This document shows positions 17,238-24,632 of a DNA stretch of 24,632 nucleotides, piece after piece. The translations under genes were made by a program, and so were the position numbers. Numbering within the stretch: position 1 is the first letter of the stretch; the number at the start of each line of letters is the position of its first letter. The stretch comes from Paracoccaceae bacterium (GTDB taxonomy: Bacteria; Pseudomonadota; Alphaproteobacteria; Rhodobacterales; Rhodobacteraceae). The DNA lies in contig JALSGY010000131.1 in assembly GCA_026982515.1 (NCBI GenBank), forward strand, positions 1 through 24,632, given 5' to 3'. The notes beneath the pieces are model-generated. The model was not told where the DNA came from, did no database searches, and worked only from the letters and a program-made list of their open reading frames with translations.

Positions 17238-18289
17238 AGCACATCGCGTTTAATCGGTTCTGTATCCTGCGGCGTTGAAGAAATTGGCACATTCCTCTTC
17301 GGTGAAGAGGTTGCACACGTGGCCTGCCGCCTGCCAAAGGTCATCGTATGTTCGCGCAGTGGCCTTTCGGAGCAGCGCCTTGAGCTTTGAGAACGCCATT
17401 TCGATGGGGTTCAGATCGGGGCTGTATGGGGGCAGGAACAAGAACCAGGCGCCGACCTGCCGCAAGGCGCGGGCGGCGCCGGGGCTCTTGTGGCTGGACA
17501 GGTTGTCGAGAATGACGACATCGCCCTTCTTCAGGGTCGGCACCAGTTGGGTCGTGATGTAACGGTCGAACGTCTCGGCGTTCATCGCGCCGTCGATCAC
17601 CCAGGGGGCGTCCAGTCGGTCATGGCGCAGGGCGGCGATGAAGCTCTGGGTGCGCCAATGCCCGAACGGCGCGTGTTCGACCAGGCGTTGCCCGCGCGGC
17701 GCCCAGCCTGTGGTCTTGACCATGTTGGTCCTGATCGAGGTTTCGTCGATAAAGACAAGCCTTTCCAGATGGTTGGCCATGAAGGGCTGGCGCCTCGAAA
17801 TCCAGGCGCGGCGCAGCGCGGCCACATCCCGGCGCTTCTGCTCAAGGGCCTGCAGGTCTTTTTTGTGACTGAGGCCAAGGCGATGCGAGCCACCGCCCGA
17901 CCGAAGAGCGATGCACCCTCAGCCCATGTCCGCGTGCAGTTGTGCCGTCAGTTCGTCGATCGTCAGATCGGGCCGGGCCGCAATCCGCGCCCGCACCCAC
18001 TCCTTGACGCCGCTCAGCTTGCCGCGCCCGGGATTGCCTTGCGGTTTCGGCTCAAGCGATCCGGTCTCGCGCTTGAGCCGCACCATGTCGCCCGCGAACT
18101 TGATCGAAACGCACAGACGCCGGGCTGCCTCGGTGTGCGTGTTCCCTTGCTCGACAAGCGCAACGGCGCGCTCCCGTAGCTCAACAGGATGTGGTTTTCC
18201 CATCTCTGACCCCCATATCTGCTTCAATAGCAGGGAATCACAAAACGAACCTCATGGGAATCCCGAATCCGATCCGGGGAGACATGCCC
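17237..18289 (-). mobile_element. IS630-family insertion sequence
   Basis: This is an element of about 1053 bp, bounded by CTAG on both sides (TA at 17235-17236 and 18290-18291). A TA duplication inside CTAG is the known IS630 target. Inward from the TA, the ends match imperfectly: left GAGCACATCGCG then AATCGG-TTC, right (minus strand) GGGCATGTCTCC then ATCGGATTC; about 13 of the first 21 positions agree. It carries one transposase gene on the minus strand, broken by indels. Removing the element and one TA restores GGGATC-TAG-GATCCC, a perfect 6-bp inverted repeat around the nnrD stop codon, which supports the ends. The transposase family is firm; the exact ends are inferred. Confidence 0.75.
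17250..18203 (-). pseudogene. IS630-family transposase, interrupted by compensating indels
   Basis: Read from the ATG at 18203, the helix-turn-helix part (MGKPHPVELRERAVALVEQ, TEAARRLCVS) runs to a TGA at 17919-17921. The same frame resumes at about 17887 with HRLGLSHKKDLQALEQKRRD and continues through the DDE domain: FIDETS, VILDNLSSHKSP and PPYSPDLNPIEMAFSKLK supply the acidic triad. The stretch between (about 17888-17921) is in another frame, where it reads RVHRSSVGRWL, as expected for this family. So one base was lost near 17922 and one gained near 17887, leaving a 34-nt shifted window with a stop. As it stands the gene gives only a 94-residue N-terminal fragment and possibly a separate 191-residue C-terminal fragment (GTG at 17825). 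Confidence 0.88.
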
Positions 18290-18304
18290 TAGGATCCCGA
18301 CCCC

Positions 18305-18345
18305 AGGGGCGCCGCCCCTCTTGCCCCCGATACGATCGGGGGCAA
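18305..18345 (+). terminator. Tandem hairpins, probably the original nnrD terminator
   Basis: AGGGGC (18305-18310) and GCCCCT (18314-18319) form a 6-bp stem; TTGCCCCCGAT (18321-18331) and ATCGGGGGCAA (18335-18345) form a perfect 11-bp stem with a 3-nt loop. It lies just beyond the IS right end. Before the insertion it would have started about 13 bp after the nnrD stop codon. Confidence 0.6.
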
Positions 18346-18376
18346 TTCACCCCGGAGTATTTTCCGACAGAAGAAG
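18346..18376 (+). repeat. Short intergenic repeat, copy D (diverged)
   Basis: CACCCCGGAGTATTTTCCGACAGAAGAAG spread over 18348-18376: it shares GGAGTATTT and GACAGAAGAAG with copy A but has lost the first few bases. It sits directly after the 11-bp hairpin and before the 3' end of the Hint gene. Confidence 0.5.
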
Positions 18377-18384
18377 GGGGGCGT

Positions 18385-18897
18385 TTATTCGGCGGCGATG
18401 TGCACGGCCCGCACGGGCAGGGCGGCGCTCATCACCTCGACGCCCTCGGCATAGATGACGGCGGGCTCGTCAAGCTCCAGCCGGTAGGCGTTCAGCCGCT
18501 CCGGGTCTTCGCTTTGGCAGATGCTTTCGCCGTCGATCAGCCGCGCAACCGGCACGCAGGACAGATCCGAACCGTAAAGCCGCCGCCCGCGCCAGCCGCG
18601 CAGATGCACCGCCTGGGTGGGGGCGAGCCGCAGATCGGCCGCCGGCAGCCCGGGGCCGAGCGCCCCGCGCCGCACCACGACCGGGCCGTCCTGCAGCGGT
18701 TGCACCTGGATGCGGCGCAGGATGCGCGCACCCTGGCGGGTGATGATGCGATCGCCGGGCGCGAGGTATTCGACGGGGAGGTCGCCCTCCAGCGTCATCA
18801 CATGGGTGCCTTCGCACAACCCGGCATCTCGTTCATTGATATGATGGCGCCCGCCGGGCCCGTGCCCCGCGTTGCGCCCTCTTGCCTGCTCGGACAT
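18385..18897 (-). CDS. Small Hint-domain (Hint_2-like) protein
   Basis: The product has 170 residues. After a polar N-terminus (1-27) comes a Hedgehog/intein-type fold: LCEGTHVMTLEGDLPVEYL (27-45) with the nucleophile-position Cys28, APGDRIITRQGARILRRI (46-63), then VVVRRGALGPGLPAADLRLAPTQAV (73-97). In usual Hint_2 proteins the last block reads S/A-P-x-H-R; here it is LAPTQAVHL, so the histidine at that place is gone. It has no signal peptide and no attached extein-like domain, and Cys28 is not at the N-terminus. Such stand-alone Hint proteins are common in Rhodobacteraceae but their function is unknown. The ATG at 18897 has GAGG upstream; the upstream frame overlaps the tRNA region and is not coding. 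Confidence 0.8.
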   Translation of the reverse strand: MSEQARGRNAGHGPGGRHHINERDAGLCEGTHVMTLEGDLPVEYLAPGDRIITRQGARILRRIQVQPLQDGPVVVRRGALGPGLPAADLRLAPTQAVHLRGWRGRRLYGSDLSCVPVARLIDGESICQSEDPERLNAYRLELDEPAVIYAEGVEVMSAALPVRAVHIAAE

Positions 18898-18991
18898 GGG
18901 CTGCCTCTTTGACCTGCCTTCGTTTTCTTTTGTCCCATGATAGGGGAATCGGCCGCCTCGGGACAGCATTTTCTGGCCATTTTTCCCTCGC

Positions 18992-19010
18992 GCAAGGCTG
19001 CGGGCCTTGC
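18992..19010. promoter_or_regulatory. Perfect inverted repeat upstream of tRNA-Leu
   Basis: GCAAGGC (18992-18998) and GCCTTGC (19004-19010) are exact inverted repeats around TGCGG, about 37 bp before the tRNA. The following GCTAGA (19009-19014) could be a -10 box. It may be an operator or part of the tRNA promoter; no regulator is recognised. Confidence 0.3.
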
Positions 19011-19046
19011 TAGAAGTGCGCCGGCTCCGGCGCTGCCGCGGGCCCT

Positions 19047-19131
19047 GCGGGTGTGGCGGAATTGGCAGACGCACCAGATTTAGGTTCTGGCGCCGCAAGG
19101 CGTGGGGGTTCAAGTCCCTCCACCCGCACCA
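19047..19131 (+). tRNA. tRNA-Leu (anticodon UAG)
   Basis: An 85-nt class II tRNA. Acceptor GCGGGTG (19047-19053) pairs with CACCCGC (19121-19127), and ACCA is encoded (19128-19131). The anticodon stem CCAGA (19074-19078) pairs with TCTGG (19086-19090); the loop holds TAG at 19081-19083. A long variable arm (19091-19102) fits Leu, and the T arm contains GGTTCAAGTCC. It reads CUA and probably other CUN codons. Confidence 0.95.
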
Positions 19132-19179
19132 GCCTCTCCATGCGGTGCCGGGCGCATGGGCGGCCACGGGGCATTTGAC

Positions 19180-19207
19180 CTTGCAACCTGCCCCCCTCGC
19201 CCATAGA
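19180..19207 (+). promoter_or_regulatory. Candidate heat-shock (RpoH) promoter for tig
   Basis: CTTG (19180-19183) is followed after 16 bp by CCCATAGA (19200-19207), close to the RpoH pattern of CTTG plus a C-rich -10. The likely start would leave a leader of about 55 nt before tig. A sigma-70 reading with a TTGCAA -35 is the alternative. Confidence 0.35.
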
Positions 19208-19271
19208 AGAGCCACGAATTGATGTTGCGGTCGCAAGGGCGGCCCGCGATGACGTGGAAAAAGGACGTACC

Positions 19272-20603
19272 ATGCAGGTCAAAGAGACCCTGAACGAAGG
19301 CCTGAAGCGGGGCTACCAGATCACCCTCACCGCGGCCGAGCTTGACGAGAAGGTCAACCAGAAGCTGGCCGAGGCGCAGCCCGAGATCGAGATGAAGGGC
19401 TTTCGCAAGGGCAAGGTGCCGCTGCCTCTGCTGAAGAAACAGTTCGGCCAGCGCCTGCTGGGCGAGGCCATGCAGGAGGCCATCGACGGCGCGATGACCC
19501 GCCACTTCGAGGAAACCGGCGACCGCCCGGCGCTGCAGCCCGAGGTCAAGATGACCAACGAGGACTGGAAGGAAGGCGACGACATCGAGGTCTCGATGAC
19601 CTACGAGGCGCTGCCGGAGATCCCCGAGTTCGACCTCAAGTCGATCAAGCTGGAGCGTCTGGTCGTCAAGCCGGAGGAAAGCGCCGTCGAGGAGGCGCTT
19701 GCGAGCCTGGCCGAGAACGCCCAGAATTTCGAGGACCGCCGCAAGGGCTCGAAGGCGAAGGAAGGCGATCAGGTGGTGATCGATTTCGTCGGCCGCGTCG
19801 ATGGCGAGCCCTTCGAGGGCGGCTCGGCCGAGGATTACCCGCTGGTGCTGGGCTCGGGCAGCTTCATCCCCGGTTTCGAGGAGCAGCTGATCGGCGTCAA
19901 GGCGGGCGAGGAGATCGAGGTCAAGGTGACCTTCCCCGAGGAATACGGGGCCGAGAACCTGGCCGGCAAGGAGGCCGTTTTCACCTGCACCGTGAAGGCC
20001 GTGAAGGCGCCGAAGCCGGCGGCCATCGACGACGAGCTGGCCAAGCGCTACGGCGCCGAGGATCTGGAGGCGCTCAAGGGCCAGATCCGCGAGCGGCTGG
20101 AGGCCGAATACCAGGGCGCGGCGCGCGCGGTGATGAAGCGTGCCCTGCTGGATGCGCTGGACGAGACGGTGACGTTCGAACTGCCCCCCAGCCTGGTCGA
20201 GGCCGAGGCCGCGCAGATCGCCCACCAGCTGTGGCACGACGAAAACCCCGACGTGCAGGGCCATGACCATGACCCGGTGGAGCCCACCGACGAGCACCGC
20301 AAGCTGGCCGAGCGCCGGGTGAAGCTGGGGCTGCTGCTGGCCGAGCTGGGCCGCAAGCAGGAGATCGAGGTTTCCGACGCCGAAATGACCCAGGCGGTGA
20401 TGAACCAGGCTCGCCAGTATCCGGGCCAGGAGCGTCAGTTCTTCGAGTTCGTGCAGCAGAACCCGCAGATGCGTCAGCAGATCCAGGCGCCGCTGTTCGA
20501 GGACAAGGTCGTCGATTACATCTTCGAGCAGGCCGAGGTCGTCGAAAAGGAAGTGGACAAGGACACGCTGGAAAAGGCGATCGACGCACTCGAGAAGGAA
20601 TGA
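19272..20603 (+). CDS. tig: Trigger factor
   Basis: The product has 443 residues. This ribosome-bound chaperone meets nascent chains at the exit tunnel. The ribosome-docking signature GFRKGKVP is at 43-50 in the N-terminal domain. The FKBP-type prolyl isomerase domain spans about 163-245: GDQVVIDFVGRVDGEPFEGG, then GSFIPGFEEQLIGVKAGEE and FPEEYGAENLAGKEAVF. The long helical C-terminal arms fill 250-443, with an acidic/His patch HGHDHDPVEP-like near 330. The ATG at 19272 (MQVKETL) is the normal N-terminus, with AAGGA just upstream; a GTG six codons earlier is less likely. It stands in a tig-tgt-lon order with a strong terminator behind it, so tgt and lon are separate units. Confidence 0.97.
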   Translation: MQVKETLNEGLKRGYQITLTAAELDEKVNQKLAEAQPEIEMKGFRKGKVPLPLLKKQFGQRLLGEAMQEAIDGAMTRHFEETGDRPALQPEVKMTNEDWKEGDDIEVSMTYEALPEIPEFDLKSIKLERLVVKPEESAVEEALASLAENAQNFEDRRKGSKAKEGDQVVIDFVGRVDGEPFEGGSAEDYPLVLGSGSFIPGFEEQLIGVKAGEEIEVKVTFPEEYGAENLAGKEAVFTCTVKAVKAPKPAAIDDELAKRYGAEDLEALKGQIRERLEAEYQGAARAVMKRALLDALDETVTFELPPSLVEAEAAQIAHQLWHDENPDVQGHDHDPVEPTDEHRKLAERRVKLGLLLAELGRKQEIEVSDAEMTQAVMNQARQYPGQERQFFEFVQQNPQMRQQIQAPLFEDKVVDYIFEQAEVVEKEVDKDTLEKAIDALEKE

Positions 20604-20625
20604 TCCTGCCACCGGGGCAGGGGGA

Positions 20626-20654
20626 GGGGGCCGCCGCCGGGGCGGCCCCCTTTT
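20626..20654 (+). terminator. Rho-independent terminator after tig
   Basis: Perfect 10-bp stem GGGGGCCGCC (20626-20635) and GGCGGCCCCC (20641-20650), 5-nt loop, followed by TTTT (20651-20654), 22 bp past the tig stop codon. Confidence 0.9.
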
Positions 20655-20670
20655 CGTGCCGGGCGGGGCT

Positions 20671-20698
20671 TTGCTTTCACCGTGTGCTGACGTATCCG
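20671..20698 (+). promoter_or_regulatory. Candidate promoter for tgt with very short leader
   Basis: TTGCTT (20671-20676), 16 bp, TATCCG (20693-20698), directly after the tig terminator. The -10 would end 7 bp before the tgt ATG, so the transcript would be nearly leaderless. The -10 match is modest. Confidence 0.25.
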
Positions 20699-20705
20699 GG
20701 GCGTC

Positions 20706-21836
20706 ATGAGCAAGAGCCTTTCCTTCCGCATCGATGCCACCGACGGCAAGGCCCGCACCGGGGTCATCGCCACCGTGCGCGGCGAGATCCGCACGCCCGC
20801 CTTCATGCCGGTGGGCACCGCCGGCACCGTCAAGGCGATGCTGCCGGAAAACGTGCGCGCCACCGGGGCCGACATCATCCTGGGCAATACCTATCACCTG
20901 ATGCTGCGCCCCGGGGCCGAGCGTATCGCCCGCCTTGGCGGGCTGCACCGCTTCATGAACTGGGACGGCCCGATCCTGACGGATTCGGGCGGCTTTCAGG
21001 TGATGAGCCTGGCCGAGCTGCGCAAGCTGACCGAGGAGGGGGTGCGATTTCGCTCGCATATCGACGGCTCCACCCACATGCTGACGCCCGAGCGCAGCAT
21101 GGAAATCCAACAGCTGCTGGGTTCGGATATCGTGATGTGTTTCGACGAATGTCCCGCCCTGCCGGCCGAAGAGGCCGAGGTGGCCCGCGCCATGCGCCTG
21201 TCCATGCGCTGGGCGGCGCGCTCGAAGGCGGCCTTTGGCGAGAGGCCGGGCCATGCGCTGTTCGGCATCCAGCAGGGGGGGCTTTCGCATGATCTCCGGG
21301 CCGAGAGTGCCGAGAAGCTGAGGGAAATCGGCTTTGACGGCTATGCGATCGGCGGGCTGGCGGTGGGCGAGGGGCAGGCAGCGATGTTCGCCACGCTCGA
21401 TTTCGCCCCCGACATGCTGCCTGCCGAGCGCCCGCGCTATCTGATGGGCGTGGGCAAACCCGATGACATCGTCGGCGCGGTGAAGCGCGGCGTGGACATG
21501 TTCGACTGCGTGCTGCCCACCCGCTCGGGGCGCACCGGCCAGGCCTTCACCCGCCGCGGGGTGGTCAGCCTCAAGAACGCCCGCCACCGCGACGATCCGC
21601 GCCCGCTGGACGAAGAGTGCGCCTGCCCCGCCTGCCGCGGCTACTCGCGCGCCTATCTCCACCATGTGTTCCGGGCCGGCGAGATGATCTCGGGGATGCT
21701 GCTCAGCTGGCACAACCTGCAATATTATCAGGACTTGATGGCGGGCCTGCGCGAGGCCATATCCAGGGGGAGGTTGGCGGAATTCGAGGCCGCCTTTCAC
21801 GCTGCGCGCGCGGAAGGGGATATCGAGCCGCTGTAA
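20706..21836 (+). CDS. tgt: Queuine tRNA-ribosyltransferase (TGT)
   Basis: The product has 376 residues. It exchanges G34 of tRNA-Asp, -Asn, -His and -Tyr for preQ1, the step that inserts the queuosine precursor. Catalytic Asp93 is in LTDSGGFQVMS and Asp267 in GVDMFDCVLPTR. The zinc site is Cys305, Cys307 and Cys310 in ECACPAC and His336 in SWHN. Substrate-pocket blocks MCFDECPA (144-151), FGIQQGG (186-192) and YAIGGLAVGE (213-222) are present. Length and motifs fit bacterial Tgt. The ATG at 20706 is preceded by GGGG but no clear Shine-Dalgarno. No other queuosine genes are in the window. Confidence 0.97.
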   Translation: MSKSLSFRIDATDGKARTGVIATVRGEIRTPAFMPVGTAGTVKAMLPENVRATGADIILGNTYHLMLRPGAERIARLGGLHRFMNWDGPILTDSGGFQVMSLAELRKLTEEGVRFRSHIDGSTHMLTPERSMEIQQLLGSDIVMCFDECPALPAEEAEVARAMRLSMRWAARSKAAFGERPGHALFGIQQGGLSHDLRAESAEKLREIGFDGYAIGGLAVGEGQAAMFATLDFAPDMLPAERPRYLMGVGKPDDIVGAVKRGVDMFDCVLPTRSGRTGQAFTRRGVVSLKNARHRDDPRPLDEECACPACRGYSRAYLHHVFRAGEMISGMLLSWHNLQYYQDLMAGLREAISRGRLAEFEAAFHAARAEGDIEPL

Positions 21837-21840
21837 GGGG

Positions 21841-21857
21841 CGTTGCGGTCCGCAACG
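21841..21857 (+). other. Small hairpin downstream of tgt
   Basis: CGTTGCG (21841-21847) and CGCAACG (21851-21857) pair around GTC, 5 bp past the tgt stop codon, with no T tract. It may stabilise the tgt 3' end or weakly terminate. The inner TTGCG/CGCAA looks a little like an FNR/CRP half-site pair but the spacing is off by one. Confidence 0.3.
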
Positions 21858-22000
21858 GGGAGCAGGTGACGGATTTTCTGAAATCCCGGCGCATGTTCGC
21901 CTTGCCGAGGCCCGAATCAGAGGGCAGACTGTAACCGGACCTGCAACAGGACATGGTTGAATGCAGGGGGCCGCACCCCCAGATATGGAGGCCATGACCG

Positions 22001-22044
22001 GGGAAGGCCGTGGGGCTGCCGATGTCCGGGGCCGGTGCCTTCCC
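22001..22044 (+). promoter_or_regulatory. Stem-loop in the lon leader
   Basis: GGGAAGGC (22001-22008) and GCCTTCCC (22037-22044) pair exactly; the 28-nt interior is GC-rich and can fold further. The stem ends 7 bp before the GAGGA ribosome-binding site. It might shape lon translation, or be chance in GC-rich DNA. Confidence 0.3.
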
Positions 22045-22061
22045 GCCAAGTGAGGACAGAC

Positions 22062-24470
<2,409 letters not shown>

Positions 24471-24493
24471 GCCATCCGGCAGAGAAGCACTTG

Positions 24494-24519
24494 CGGCGCG
24501 CCTTCGGGCGCGCCGTTTT
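24494..24519 (+). terminator. Rho-independent terminator after lon
   Basis: Perfect 9-bp stem CGGCGCGCC (24494-24502) and GGCGCGCCG (24507-24515) closed by a stable TTCG tetraloop, followed by TTTT (24516-24519), 23 bp past the lon stop codon. Confidence 0.9.
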
Positions 24520-24591
24520 CATTTGTGGAAAATGAAGGAGATTCCGGCTAATCTTTTCATCATTGGAAACAGATCGCAGGCGAGTATCCGC

Positions 24592-24632
24592 ATGTCGAGC
24601 AAAACCACGGCGGCGAGGAAGCCGGCCAGCAA
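24592..24632 (+). CDS. Start of a gene cut by the window edge, probably HU-like DNA-binding protein
   Basis: Only the first 13 codons are visible: ATG then Ser/Lys/Thr/Ala/Arg-rich residues (MSSKTTAARKPAS). A purine-rich AGGCGAG lies 7 bp upstream. The basic, Ala/Lys-rich N-terminal extension and the position directly after lon fit the HU-family genes that follow lon in many alphaproteobacteria, some of which in Rhodobacteraceae have such a tail. This identity rests on context more than sequence. It is separated from lon by the terminator and an AT-rich 7-bp inverted repeat (24518-24524 and 24530-24536). Confidence 0.45.
   Translation, partial: MSSKTTAARKPAS

Noticed and set aside
17919..17925. 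Programmed frameshifting in the IS630 transposase
   Set aside because: The two halves are already in the same frame, so a single slip would not join them; two compensating indels explain the data better. An A6G run at about 17861-17867 exists but does not bridge the gap.
19007..19222. Short open frames covering the tRNA-Leu gene
   Set aside because: They are translations of the tRNA itself and its flanks.

Overview
The window looks like chromosomal housekeeping DNA from an alphaproteobacterium, most likely Rhodobacteraceae (Roseobacter/Rhodobacter-like). The support is high GC content, a glnB-glnA pair encoding a PII protein with Tyr51 and a GSI with Tyr397, a tig-tgt-lon block followed by what looks like an HU gene, a cobalt-type nitrile hydratase-like operon, and short GC-rich intergenic repeats. 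No rRNA, CRISPR array, prophage or obvious genomic island is present. No gene-free gap exceeds 300 bp.

Layout. 1-407 (-): start of a GNAT acetyltransferase, cut by the window edge. 524-3271 (-): aconitase A, divergent from a secreted DUF1223 thioredoxin-fold protein (3489-4190, +). The DUF1223 3' end overlaps the 3' end of a lipid A acyltransferase-like gene (4142-5080, -). 5159-6423 (-): three overlapping genes for a nitrile hydratase-type enzyme whose beta subunit is split into two proteins. 6632-7717 (-): a divergent FliG, downstream of purB (7802-9112, -). 9352-9957 (+): the biotin transporter component BioY, with a clear terminator. 10112-11977 (-): an alpha/beta hydrolase-OsmC fusion followed by a SAM methyltransferase. 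12101-13081 (-) and 13210-13581 (+): two divergent genes of unknown function with membrane segments. 13651-15460 (-): glnB-glnA. 15631-17237 (+): NAD(P)HX epimerase and dehydratase as two genes overlapping by ATGA. 17237-18289: an IS630-family element with a broken transposase, inserted at the stop codon of the dehydratase gene. 18385-18897 (-): a small Hint-domain protein. 19047-19131 (+): tRNA-Leu(UAG). Then tig, tgt and lon (+), and the first codons of a probable HU-like gene at the right edge.

How the genes work together. The main functional units are nitrogen sensing and assimilation (PII and GS), metabolite repair (NnrE/NnrD), protein folding and turnover (trigger factor, Lon, then probably HU), and nitrile or thiocyanate-type hydration. 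Several perfect GC-rich hairpins with T tracts separate the transcription units.

I see no clear new multi-gene system. The more unusual points are: the IS630 insertion at a CTAG that contains a stop codon, with the pre-insertion site reconstructable; two compensating indels in its transposase; the split-beta nitrile hydratase operon, which resembles the thiocyanate hydrolase gene layout; a family of short intergenic repeats, two copies of which form an inverted pair; and several uncharacterised small proteins.
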